A DNA stretch of 64,000 bases from Blastobasis lacticolella. Lineage: Eukaryota > Arthropoda > Insecta > Lepidoptera > Blastobasidae. The position numbers and the translations under genes are program-made. The stretch is taken from positions 13,693,545-13,757,544 of the forward strand of contig LR990042.1 in assembly GCA_905147135.1 (NCBI GenBank), in the 5' to 3' direction. The notes under the pieces were generated by a model, which saw nothing but the letters and a program-made list of their open reading frames with translations, made no database searches and was not told where the DNA came from. Position 1 is the stretch's first letter. Each line of letters opens with the position of its first letter. Of this stretch, positions 1 through 9,879 are shown piece by piece.

Positions 1-59
1 GACATTTTCATTGTTTCGGTTTTGTTTTTCGTAATACTTTAAACTTATCATGAGTAAAT

Positions 60-180
60 CTGGTGAGGTTCCTCTGATAACAGGGTCACGGAGTTCAGAT
101 GGCAGTCGCTCCACTGTAATTACCTGATCTGCCAAATCCTGAATCATAGTCAAGGCGGACATTAATGCCAAGATGACCAG
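60..180 (+). repeat. SINE family A, 3' part, internally deleted
   Basis: The piece matches the body of the tRNA-derived SINE seen complete at 56815-57170. It has the 'aacagggtcacgga' block, the 'cagtcgctccactgtaat' block and the 'ctgatctgccaaatcctg' block. The tRNA-like head is missing. About 40 bases before the 3' end are also deleted: 'aaggcgga' runs straight into 'cattaatgcc'. A non-coding retroposon remnant. Confidence 0.8.
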
Positions 181-425
181 GTAAAACGATTGAGTGAACT
201 TATCATAGAAAAACCTTATTGTTTTTAATGAATTTTTGAAACATATGAATTGAATGAAAAATTCTTTATATATCTACATAGTAGACAGTACCTATTTATC
301 TGCCTGTTGTAAACTGTTCGAGTTAACAAATTAATGTTCTGACGGTCCATATTAAACTCTAACTTTATTACCGCTGACTCGGTTAAATATGATAGATTGA
401 TTGCGGCTATCATGGTTACTGGCAT

Positions 426-483
426 GAAATCCCGGGGGGATCCTGGGCCCTCGAGCGCGAGAACACAACCAGGACATTAACGC
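426..483 (+). repeat. SINE family A, short 3' fragment
   Basis: The bases around 'gggccctcgagcgcgag' and 'acacaaccaggacattaa' match the segment just before the 3' end of SINE family A. This is the very segment missing from the fragment at 60-180, so the two could be parts of one rearranged copy or two insertions. Confidence 0.65.
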
Positions 484-485
484 TT

Positions 486-1850
486 CTTCTTATCGATGGG
501 CTCTGACTTACACTTCATTCGCCCAGTAGACAGCGTTTGAACTGGCCTCAAACAAATTTTCATTGTACAAGTTTTAACGCTAAAATGATTTTATACTTTA
601 AACTGTGACGGTTACCATCTCAATTTTGTAATATTTTCGCGATTTTACGCATAAATGAAAAAGCTCCATGCAGTTGTTTGCATAAACGAACGCTGTCCTA
701 TCATGGCGCTCTATTGTAAAAACGCGGTTATTATTAAGTACAACTTCGTGTCAAATATGAAGTCCCTCTTAAAAAATGCTTCGAAAGCAATCTATTTAAT
801 TACTTATCAAAATTGGCGATTCCGTCCAAAGGAATTAAGCAGTATTTGCAATTTATGGCGGTCAGAACTAAAATAACTAAATTCGCATCACGGAGAGTGC
901 CCGCCGAGTGGCTGTAATATTTATGATGATGACTGCGAAGTTTCCACGGCCGATGCTTTGTTTACATTATTTCGTATAAAGCCTTTATCAAACTAATTTC
1001 CCGGCGAAGGTTCGAAGGCAGCCATTATTATACAATCATTGTTATTCGATTTGCAAATTTCCGAGATAACGATGGTTCTTGCGAATTTATTTTATTTGGT
1101 TTTTTTTCGACCGTGATTAATGCGCTACGGCTAGATTAAAATGTTTTTTCATTTGGAAAATTAATGAATAATTGGTATATTGCTAGCGAGGGAAGTAGAT
1201 TAACATTATATTGTACTTCGTTTCCCTTTACAATGCTATCCGCTCACGAAACGACTACATTGTAAAAATAAAAGCCTCAATATTGATTATTTACGTTGCT
1301 AGTAATTTGGAGAGGCAATTTATCTGCAAACGGTGTCATTACCTTGTAAGTGGGCAATTATTAAGATCTAGAGTCGATTACCAGCATGCGAAAGTTCGTC
1401 GACAGGCGATTAAACTCATTGTTGTTAATTAAATTGATCAATTGTTTTAACAGAAAAAGTGGTCAAGGTAATTTTAATAATTTCAGTGTTTACATCAGCC
1501 TCACTTGAACACCGATATTAAATTGATTAGTAGTCAATAGGTACATTATAATCGATTTTGCGACAGAAATGCTGTCGAATTGTGTTTACTACGTTTTCAT
1601 ATCGTTGCCGCCTATACAGCAAGACACAACCACAGTCGTAAATCGAGTTTGAAACAGCAATATACTGGTTAGGTGGCTCCAATTGAATTTCACCTCAATT
1701 TCACAAGTTTGAAATGTTCTTTGATATCGTTAGTTTAATACGAAACGTCGAAATCATTTTACATTGTTTACTTTTGAAACCAATATGTTTAATAGTTGAA
1801 AATAATATGTTAAACGTCCATTTATTATTTTCAGTTTACAAGCTAGTTAT
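486..1850. other. No recognisable gene
   Basis: AT-rich sequence with only short chance reading frames, no splice-bounded GC-rich frame and no repeat I could name. A (ATGT)n microsatellite sits at its right edge (about 1855-1875). Confidence 0.5.
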
Positions 1851-1854
1851 ATGT

Positions 1855-1968
1855 TTGTATGTATGTATGTATGTAAACTCTTTATTGCGTATAACAACAC
1901 AAAGAACAATAACTAAAGAAATAAATATACAACTGGATTGGGATTTCTTCCAGCTAACCTAACCTTGG
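1855..1968 (-). repeat. CR1-group LINE 3'-end fragment
   Basis: On the plus strand the block reads 'aaactctttattgcgtata', then 'aagaacaataactaaag', then 'tttcttccagctaacct'. This is the usual reverse-complement 3' UTR of lepidopteran CR1-like LINEs and resembles the copies at 9122-9262 and 19615-20270. Only the 3' UTR remains. It begins next to an ATGT microsatellite. Confidence 0.55.
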
Positions 1969-2044
1969 ATAGTCCGAAATGAGCTATTTAACGAGCGGTG
2001 GTAGCAATATCGAGTATTGTGCAAATTTTAAGTACCTATAAGTT

Positions 2045-2430
2045 ATAAGACCTGTATCATGTTTGGATCGGAATGTTAGCTTACTAAGCTAGCAGATGAA
2101 AGATTGCTTGCGAGTGAGATGAGGATCTTAAGATGGATGATGTGGTGTGACGAGGTATGACAGAGTACGGAACGAATATAATTATAACTGGCCCCAATTG
2201 GTGTCTAAATTCAAAGTATCTGTTTATTATGGTTTGGCCATATTATGCGGAGAGTCATATTATGTCACCAAAAGGGCTTTGAATATGAATGTGTATGGAT
2301 ACCCATGAAGATCAATACAAAAAAAGATGAATTGTATGATGAGGGACATTAGTGAGCGAGATGTGACACCGAATAGAAATGAATACAGAAAGAAAAGCTA
2401 TAGTGCCGACCCCAAATGGAATAAATTACT
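2045..2430 (+). pseudogene. RTE-like LINE, decayed C-terminal reverse transcriptase
   Basis: Conceptual translation with frame changes gives the C-terminal signature of RTE-clade proteins: FGSECW near 2063, then SEMRILRWM near 2118, RVRNEY near 2165, KRALNMNV near 2275, MRDISERDVTP near 2340 and EYRKKSYSADP near 2380. Stops and frameshifts interrupt it, and the catalytic palm region lies outside the copy. It is an old, 5'-truncated remnant, more diverged than the RTE copies at 24045 and 57675 and probably another subfamily. Family assignment comes from motif recognition. Confidence 0.7.
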
Positions 2431-2815
2431 GTAGTATAAATAAATGTATTGATTTTCGCCCGGACAGGTACATCACTGTAAGTTTAGCTAATAACCTCTG
2501 TCACCAAACTACAATAGCCGTCTCCCGTAACAAACGATCGCCACCTCAATTATTTCCAATATTGAGATAACTACGTAACTATTCGTTTCATGTGCTTAGT
2601 GCTCTATGTGTGCGTGTATTAACAGTTTCCTATATGGCGGTCTATTTGTGTCCCACTTTGGGCCAGTACCCTCGTAATAGGGACGATGGGGACCGGTTGC
2701 CATGCAGCGCGTTGACTCTGAAACGACATGGAACGTACTTACCTAAATTTTAAGGACATTCACGCACGTCTCTGCTAGTAAATTCTCAATGGTTTCACCA
2801 TGGATTCTTTTTATA

Positions 2816-3015
2816 ATTGGACTAGCCAGACATTTGATAGACACCTCACCTGGTGGTAAGTGACCCTGCGACCGATGATAGAGCATGGCTGTCTAGGAAC
2901 TCTGGCCTTGAAGGCGTCTAGATATAATGATCAGGGAACACACTCGCGGGCAATGCGTTCCATTCTTTGCAAATTCCTAGTTTAACTAGACGTACAAAGA
3001 CACTATCGACGACGT
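2816..3015 (-). pseudogene. Jockey-type LINE C-terminal fragment
   Basis: The reverse complement translates to KEWNALPASVFPDHY, the hallmark C-terminal 'WN-LP--VFP--Y' motif of lepidopteran Jockey-like proteins. It is followed by the 3' UTR motif, seen on the plus strand as 'cacctggtggtaagtgacc'. Stops and small indels are present. Comparable fragments lie at 16521-16806 and 50500-50675. Confidence 0.65.
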
Positions 3016-3484
3016 TAACACACATCAATAAGTAATTCCGGCCACACGGCTAGTAAGTACGTTTCATGCCAAATTGGGCACTATTCATAAGATATAACGA
3101 AGTTATTGGGACGCGAATGCTTCGCCGGCTCGGTAGCCCAGTGTGAATAATTAACCGAGCATTCCGTGCCCTCCTCCTAAGCCAACCTCTAATTTCTCAG
3201 CCGATTAACTTCGGCTAGCGCAATGCCAATGCCACTACAGCCTGTATACGAGTAATAACGGGAGACTGGACCACAATTTACGTTGAAACAGCTGCCAATC
3301 TCGGTTCAGTTGTGGGAGAGAATCGTTTCAGGCAATATACGTAAAGCTGTCTCTATTTAAGCCTTTTATTTAAAGGTCTGCTCTGCAACTGTCCAACTCT
3401 AAACTCGCACAGCTCTCTGACCACTTACACGCAGATCGTACCGACTTGACGTGTAGAATATCTTCCGTCTATAACTAAAGCTGC

Positions 3485-3602
3485 TCTCTTTGGCCTGCTG
3501 GAAGAAACTATGAACTAAGTAGTGCCTGTTGTGTCATGTATACATTTGCTTTGTATATATTGCCATTTTTATATACAATAAACTATTAAATAAATTTATA
3601 AA
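3485..3602 (+). repeat. CR1-like LINE 3' end
   Basis: 'ggcctgctggaagaaac', 'gtagtgcctgttgtgtcat' and 'aataaactattaaataaat' line up with the reverse complement of 19622-19760. That region is the 3' UTR of a CR1-like copy whose coding part is recognisable. The copy ends in an AT-rich tail. Sequence from about 3340 may belong to the same insertion. Confidence 0.65.
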
Positions 3603-3826
3603 GTGCCTCCGGTAGATCTTATAGAAAGACTCCTAAACAGAGTGGAGCTTTATCTTTCCTTAACAAAATGACTTATGAAAGCCACTTACAATGTGTAGCA
3701 TAAAATTACCCACAAACAAACGGAACTTTTTGATTGTGCCAAGTTTTATAACACTGTGACGTAATAAACACATTACAGGAATTACTTAATGAATCACAAG
3801 ACCGTAAACAAATTGCTTAACCTGTA

Positions 3827-5460
3827 GTTGCCGAGGTGGGGTCACCGTGACCCCGCGCGCTTTATAACAGTCATATTTCTGCAACCAAACTTATAGAGAT
3901 GTGACTTTCAGTAGCTGTTTTTAACTTGGATTTTCGATCGCCGATCATGTTTTTACATGTCTGAACAGATTTACATTTTTAACGGAAGACTCCTAAGCAG
4001 TTCTCTTGGGGTCACCGTGACCCCAGGTCGCTGTTAACATTGTTTTATACCTTGAAATATGCTTATTTTGTCTTCAAGTTAGATATCGCAAAGCTAAATA
4101 TACAAGAATTGGGTGTAAAATGATACGCACAGTGGTTGTAGGTGGTACTAATATAAAATATCCTAACATAATGGAAGATAGACGGCAATAAGTACATTTA
4201 TTGCAAAAATAAACATTTTCTCAATATGTTCACAAATAATGTCCAACTAGTTACATCAATAATATTTATCAGTATTTTTATTGTGTGTCTGGATTATTAT
4301 AACAAGAATTTATCAGCTCTAAAAATAAATTGCATGTTTTAAAAGTATTATTCACTTTTTCGATTCTTTTGCTATAACTGTAAATTGCATCCCTAATACA
4401 AATAAATAAATAAATAATCTTAGACAAATTCAAACATCGCAATCTAGCCCCAAACTAAGCAAAGCTTGTACTATAGGTGCTAGCTAACTGATATACTACT
4501 CATATACTTTTTAAATACATACTTATTATACATAGAACACCCAGACCTGTAACAGAAATTTAAATCATGCGTGGCTGACTGGCGTGATCCAGGTCGTCAC
4601 ATTTTGTAATTTTTATCTTAAAAGCATATAAACGGATTATTATTTGTTGATTTTGTTAATAAAATCTCAATTGTTGAACACTTATACAGCAGTTGGAGAA
4701 TGGGATGTAACGTGTTCCATTGAGCATTAATTATATCGATAAATGGCGAAAATACGGGGCCACAGTGACACCACCTCGGCGACACGATATTACGTAACAA
4801 AAGTAATAGCCGATTTAAAGGTTAAGAAGGAAATATGGAAATGTCGTGCGTGCACCGTTTCCTTTAAAGAAATGTGCGATTTTATAAGCGTACGTGTTGA
4901 GCTTTTCTACGGCCCCACTGTGTCACGGCTGTCACTGGTGGTAGATATATTATGAATAATGTTTATCAGTATTTTTATTCTATTTATGGATTATTATAAC
5001 ATGAATTTATCAGCTCTAAAAATATTTCTCTTCTGCTCTTTTTATATTTTTCACTTTTTCGATTCTTTTGCTAAAACTGAAAATTGCATCCCTAATAATA
5101 TGACAATTTGTAATTTTTCCCTAAAAAGCATAAACCAATTAATATTTGCTAATTTTGAACACTACACTGACCACTAATGCTGTAGGAGAAAGGAGTTTCC
5201 GAGTTTCATTGAGTAACAATAACTTTTTTTAAACTGAAGATATTGGGTCACAGTGACACCACCTCGGTAATTACGTAACAAAAAATGCTCTATCTAAAGG
5301 TTAAGAAGGAAATATGGAAATGTCGTGCGTGTACCGTTTCCTTTTAAGAAACCATACCGTTAAAGAAATGTGCGTTGTATTTATAAGCATACCTGTTGAT
5401 AAGCTTTTCTACGGCCCCACTGTGTCACGGCTGTCACTGGTGGTAGGTATTATCGGGGTA
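3827..5460. repeat. Tandem array with GTCAC/GTGAC palindromes
   Basis: A 17 bp palindrome, GGGGTCACCGTGACCCC, occurs at 3838 and again near 4011. Related blocks CACAGTGACACCACCTCGG lie at 4761 and 5249, 488 bp apart. Downstream of each are near-identical runs (around 'aaggttaagaaggaaatat' and 'cttttctacggccccactg'). The block 'tttatcagtatttttatt' recurs at 4264 and 4962. Its larger spacing is explained by a SINE inserted in unit 1. The array holds about two and a half units (about 4240-4760, 4761-5248, 5249-5450). Nothing encodes a protein. The left end 'ttaacctgtagttgccgagg' would suit a piggyBac-like end at TTAA, but no matching right end was found. Confidence 0.75.
4399..4600 (-). repeat. 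SINE family C inserted in the tandem array
   Basis: This sequence interrupts unit 1 between 'gcatccctaata' and 'attttgtaattttta', which are nearly contiguous in unit 2. It starts with (AAAT)n, the tail on the minus strand, and carries 'catcgcaatctagcccc', 'ctataggtgctag' and 'acacccagacctg'. These are typical of a widespread lepidopteran SINE; a second fragment is at 27857-27975. The tRNA-like head is missing, so the copy is 5'-truncated. Confidence 0.7.
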
Positions 5461-5639
5461 CGCAGTCACACTTGGGTACAATCAATGCGAGAAGGGTGCC
5501 TTCTGATTGCCGTCAAAATTGAAGGGAAACACCGAATATGGAACGGAAGGGAATATTTTTTTCCTCACTTACGGTGCGTTCAGGTTGATTGCTTCAACAA
5601 GTTGATAACACGGGCTTCGTGAATTAGAAATAGTTAGAC

Positions 5640-6180
5640 GGATTAAATATGTACTTTGATCGTGGTTTTGTTAACTTAGTCTTGATGGCTAGATGGCGCT
5701 GTGTGAATTTGTCCACGAATATTTATTTATTTATTATTTTATATTGCTGTAAAGAAAGTTTATGTTATTTTTCTCAAAGGATTTTATAAGCAACTTAAGT
5801 AAGTACCTATATTGAGAGTTCATTCTACAGAAAGTCAGACATTAAAATACCCTACACAATAAGATGCTACAAAATAAATTGAATATTTAGGTACAACGAA
5901 GACAGACTAAAGTTTGACAGTTTATTATCACTGCTGTCTCAAAGTTTTCTCCCTTCAGGGACACATAGAAAACCAAAAGGACATTCGCCGGGCCACGGTT
6001 GTTGTCATTTGTACTTTTGTTTCAAGCCACTTCCAGAATTTGCATAATAAATTCCGCGAAGTCAGCCTTGCGAGCACCCTAATGGACCAGCCATTATTGA
6101 ATTTGAATATGCTATAACATACGTAGTCTCGACCTGATACAATCAAAATACGCCTCTCAACGAAACACTTAGTCCTGTCT
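5640..6180. other. No recognisable gene
   Basis: AT-rich spacer with overlapping short frames on both strands near 5914-6224. They show no domain and no splice signals and look like chance frames. Confidence 0.45.
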
Positions 6181-6185
6181 ACAGT

Positions 6186-6342
6186 TATGATGTTTTCCCG
6201 CACCGTAAGAGCATCGGTTAGCATTACATTACACTAATGTATTACATTATCACAAAAGAGTCATTGGCCGCAGTGGGATTTGCTCCCGATACCTCTCGCT
6301 TACGAGTCGGATACCGTAACCACTCAGCCACAGACGCTCCTC
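6186..6342 (-). repeat. SINE family A, 5' (tRNA-like) half
   Basis: Read on the minus strand, the tRNA-like head (box A at the right end, box B as 'tgggatttgctcccgatac' on the plus strand) is followed by the family body up to 'atgatgttttcccgcaccg'. The rest is missing. Box B is mutated, so it is unlikely to be transcribed by RNA polymerase III. Confidence 0.8.
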
Positions 6343-6562
6343 GTCCTGCCTACAGTAATGGGTCAAATTGACTGTAAGAACAAAATAGATTTATCTTACT
6401 TGTTTCAACTTTAAACAACTCGACGCTCATCCACATTGTTATTAGCCGATGTCAAACCTCGTATTTCGTTTTCTGGGCGCTCTTCAAACAAGAGACTTTC
6501 AAATAACGGAAACCTGTGTTTGTAAGCGGACGGTTTGCTCAGCGCCTTATTGTTGTTTGCAG

Positions 6563-6980
6563 TGGCCCCGGAGCCCGTGATAAACTCCCCTCGACCGCTC
6601 GGCCAGCAGTCTCCTCTGCCGGGGATCGAGGAGGAGGACGACTCGGACTGGCCTCTGGAGGACGCCACCGACGCGACTGTCACGCCCTCCTACAAGAGCA
6701 CTCGCAGCAGTACCGACACTGCGTTCACCTCGTCCCGCAGCTCCGGCAAGAAGCGCAGCTTTGGCAGCCCCTCGTCCGTCAAGATATGCATCTCGGCCGC
6801 GGCGAGGAAGTCTAACAAAGCGCGCAAGCGTGGCGGCGGCGCGTCGCCCGCGGCCGCCCCAGCGCCGGGCGAGGAGCCCGCGCCCGCCAGGATGCAGGCC
6901 GAGCAGGGCACCATCGGCGACCTGCAGAAGTACCATGGCCGCTACCTCAAGAGCCGCCGGCACACGCTCGCCAATGTCCG
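6563..6980 (+). CDS. Internal coding exon, unidentified protein
   Basis: The one clear host-type exon. It is preceded by a T-rich tract and AG acceptor ('ttattgttgtttgcag') and followed by a consensus donor (CG|gtgagt). The exon is 418 bp, entering in phase 1 and leaving in phase 2, so it adds about 138 complete codons. It is strongly GC-rich inside AT-rich flanks. The encoded segment looks disordered: a proline-containing start (APEPVINSPRP), an acidic patch (GIEEEDDSDWP), a Ser/Thr-rich stretch, a short SVKICISAAARK segment, a basic patch (KSNKARKRGG) that could be a nuclear signal, and an Ala/Pro-rich stretch. The last part is less biased (GDLQKYHGRYLKSRRHTL). RRHTL has arginines at -2 and -3 of the threonine, fitting a basophilic-kinase site (inference). 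I do not recognise the family. Other frames are also open here, which GC richness alone can explain; the splice sites favour this frame. Neighbouring exons were not found, so the introns are long. Confidence 0.75.
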
Positions 6981-8330
6981 GTGAGTCATTGTGTACCGCG
7001 CTACGCTCCGGCGACGCCGCGGCTACTGAAACACCAAAGTTTTCTTTCAAAATTTTATTCGCGCCAAGTTTTACGGCGTTCGTTCGCAACAAATGCAAAT
7101 CATTAACAAATTGTAGCACATAAAATGAGCTTTACGGCCTGAGTAACTACCGAGCTATTAAACATCCCAATGTTCGAAGGTGAATTAATGCATAGATTTT
7201 ATTGCTCGCCGTTTAACGTTTCACGAAACTCTCACCTATTGGATAAGTGAATGATGCGCATACAGTATAAATAAGGGTTTGGAGAGCATCCAAACTGGGG
7301 CGCTATAATTGAATCTAGTCACGGTGTTGTTGTTTAATTATCTTGGATCATATTAACGAGATCTATCGACACCGTGTTATTATTTGCGAAATCAATGGCC
7401 ATGCATGCATGGGGCCCATTACGAGATAATGACGGTGTCATTAATATCAGTCAGTAATCAGTCCAGTGAATAATCTCACGTCATTTTATTGTGACAAATG
7501 CGACATAAAAACGGACGAGCAACGAGCGTTCTTCTGATACGAAACCTTGAATAACATTAACCTACATTAATTGTGTATTGACGTTTTATATTTTTTCACT
7601 ACCTGTAGAGGCTGTAGATATTGATTGATTTTATGTGTTTGAATTATACGTATTCGAGAGTTAGGTACTAGGTATTTGTTATAAAAACGTATTTCTGTGG
7701 AAAGCACAACTCCACAAATAATAAGTAGGTATACAGCCGTAAATCTACCGATTCGGCTTAATGAGGTTCGATGTGGGCTGGGTTCCCTAGCTGTTGTCTA
7801 AAGTTAGAAATTACAAAGCCGCATTGAATTGGACCATGCAGGGTTATTGAGAATTATATATCATTTAAAATGATGACAATAAAACTTACTCAGTAGCGCT
7901 AACTGAATTTTGAAATAGTATAAAGGAAATTGAATGCTGGGTATTTTAAACAGCACCATAGACTACTAAAGCCTAAAAATTGAAATATTACTCAATTCAC
8001 GATATTAATACGCATTGACAAACTGACACAGTCCTGCATTTAAACATGATATAAGCAAAATTTTAGACAACGTCATTTCCATTACTTACATAAATCTCAC
8101 AATATTATAAGCACCTTTAAAGAAATAGTACTTAATGCAGTTACGTATTTGCAGGAAAAAAGTTAAGGATAAAATAGATAAAAATAAATACACTAGATAA
8201 TATTGTTACCGCGAAAAATAAAATGCACAAGTTATCGTATTAAAACTTTAGAACTTCACGGTGCATTGGTTTCCACTTACTTTAACCATAAAGAACGCTG
8301 CCCTACTTTTAACATTGATGTTTGTAATGG
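6981..8330 (+). other. Intron downstream of the exon, no other gene seen
   Basis: AT-rich sequence after the donor site. No second exon with matching phase could be supported. A perfect palindrome, CCATGCATGCATGG, lies near 7399. Confidence 0.5.
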
Positions 8331-8333
8331 GTA

Positions 8334-8448
8334 TACTCTTTTCTCGTTACGAACGCCTCTGAAATATCTGTATGATAATTAGTTAGCTTTTTAATTCTAA
8401 TTTATTCCGGATCATATTCGACTGAGCCGGATTACGTTTGTCCACCGT
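8334..8448 (+). repeat. Left copy of a 115 bp direct repeat
   Basis: The stretch from 'tactcttttctcgttacga' to 'ggattacgtttgtccaccgt' recurs at 8892-9007 with about eight differences. The two copies flank a SINE. At 115 bp it is far too long for a retroposon target duplication. Confidence 0.9.
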
Positions 8449-8891
8449 AACAGCCGCGGTGGCCGAGCGGTTAGGGTATCCGACGCGTAAGCGAGAGGTA
8501 CCGGGTTCCAAACCCGCTGCGACCATGTACCAATGACTCTTTTCTGAGTTATGTATATTAGTTGAAAACCAACCGATGCTCTGACGGTGAGGGAAAAACA
8601 TCGTGATGAAACCTGCACATTCAGGCGACTGAATGTGTAGGTACTCATGATCCAATCCGGTCAGCATCCAGGGTCACGGAGGTCAGATGGCAGTCGCTCC
8701 ACTGTAATCATAAATCATAATAAATCATTTATTCAAACAAAATCTTACATAAATTACAATTGAGCTTAGTTACTATATTACCTACTTACGATAAATGATC
8801 CTGATCTGCCAAATCCTTGATTATGGTAAAGGCGGACCCAGGGCCCTCGTGCGCGTGAGCACAACCGGGACATTAATGCTAACATGATTAT
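8449..8891 (+). repeat. SINE family A, full length, interrupted
   Basis: The tRNA-like head has box A 'tggccgagcggttagg' and box B 'gggttccaaacccgc'. The body runs through 'ctgagttatgtatattag', 'ctgcacattcaggcgactg', 'ggtcacggaggtcagatgg' and 'gggccctcgtgcgcg' to a tail near 'aacatgattatta'. About 95 bases at roughly 8706-8803 ('catttattcaaacaaaatc' and on) are absent from other copies and look like a small inserted LINE 3' fragment. Confidence 0.88.
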
Positions 8892-9007
8892 TACTCTTTT
8901 CTCGTTACGAATGCCTCTGAAATATCTGTGTGACGATTAGTTTGCTTTTTTAAGGCTAATTTATTCCGGATCATATTCGACTGAGCCGGATTACGTTTGT
9001 CCATCGT
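8892..9007 (+). repeat. Right copy of the 115 bp direct repeat
   Basis: Partner of 8334-8448, about 93% identical by eye. It starts immediately after the SINE tail. Confidence 0.9.
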
Positions 9008-9121
9008 TCTTTTGATTAAAGCGGACGTCGACTAATTGGTTTTGCCAGGCGTAACAAGCAGAGCTGTAGTATTATTTCTAGCTTTTATGTACACCCTAGT
9101 TCACTTATTTATATTATATAT

Positions 9122-9262
9122 ATAGATAGATAAACACTTTACTACTCATACGAAAACATAATACAGTACAGTTAAAATCAGTAAAAGACAACTGGGCAAA
9201 GGTGGACTTGTCGCTATAAGCGATCTCTTCCAGTCAACCTTTACAGACATGTAGAAGAGATA
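9122..9262 (-). repeat. CR1-group LINE 3'-end fragment
   Basis: The plus strand shows 'gatagataaacactttact', 'gtaaaagacaactgggcaa', 'gcgatctcttccagtcaacc' and 'agaagagatatagaacagc'. This is the reverse complement of a CR1-like 3' UTR like those at 19615 and 62941. No coding part remains. Confidence 0.6.
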
Positions 9263-9879
9263 TAGAACAGCAGAGTTCAGCACTAACAAGTAGTAAAACA
9301 ATTAGCCAGGAATACAAAAAAATAATACTTTTATTACAGCAATATACAGGGTGTTTCATAATACATGTATAAAGCCGAAAGGGTGTTAAAGTATAGCTTG
9401 CAAAGAGTACACTGGCGACTTCATATTATACAGACATTGAATTTTAATTTTTATAAAAAATCTTCGTTTTTAAAGAAAAATAACCATATCGACTACGTTG
9501 ATGCGCAGCTCTATTTCAAGTTGATGATCCTAGAAGGAGAAGTTCAATAACCGCGTGCGACCCCTATGAAAAAAGCGTGGCGGTAACATCAAACGGATAG
9601 AAGCAATCGACCAAACGCAGCTTGGGCGGATACCGAAGGCCAACGAACAAACGTGCGATTACGAGCCCGAATAGGTTCCCAAAACTCCCAAAGATCGTTT
9701 GCTTGACCACGAAATGCAATTACCTATTGGACCTTAGAAATCCAAATCGGCCGACAACGCTTCGTTGGCGTAAGTTGAGTGTGTACACACCATAAAGAAG
9801 AGTTTAATAACCTCGCGCCATTCATAACAAAACAAACGAACCTCCTACATCTTGCTACCAGGCGCAGAACTAAATGTTA

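Noticed and set aside
3838..4027. piggyBac-like element starting at TTAA near 3818
   Set aside because: The left end is suggestive, but no right end with matching inverted repeat and TTAA was found, so only the tandem array is annotated.
6547..7119. A 190-codon minus-strand frame opposite the exon
   Set aside because: It lies on the reverse of the GC-rich exon, has a composition expected from the complement, and crosses the splice donor into intron. The plus-strand frame has matching acceptor and donor sites.
8383..8667. Minus-strand protein frames across the SINEs (with an 'ECAGFITMF' string repeated in several places)
   Set aside because: The recurring peptide is the reverse translation of the conserved SINE body. 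It appears wherever the SINE does and is broken differently in each copy.
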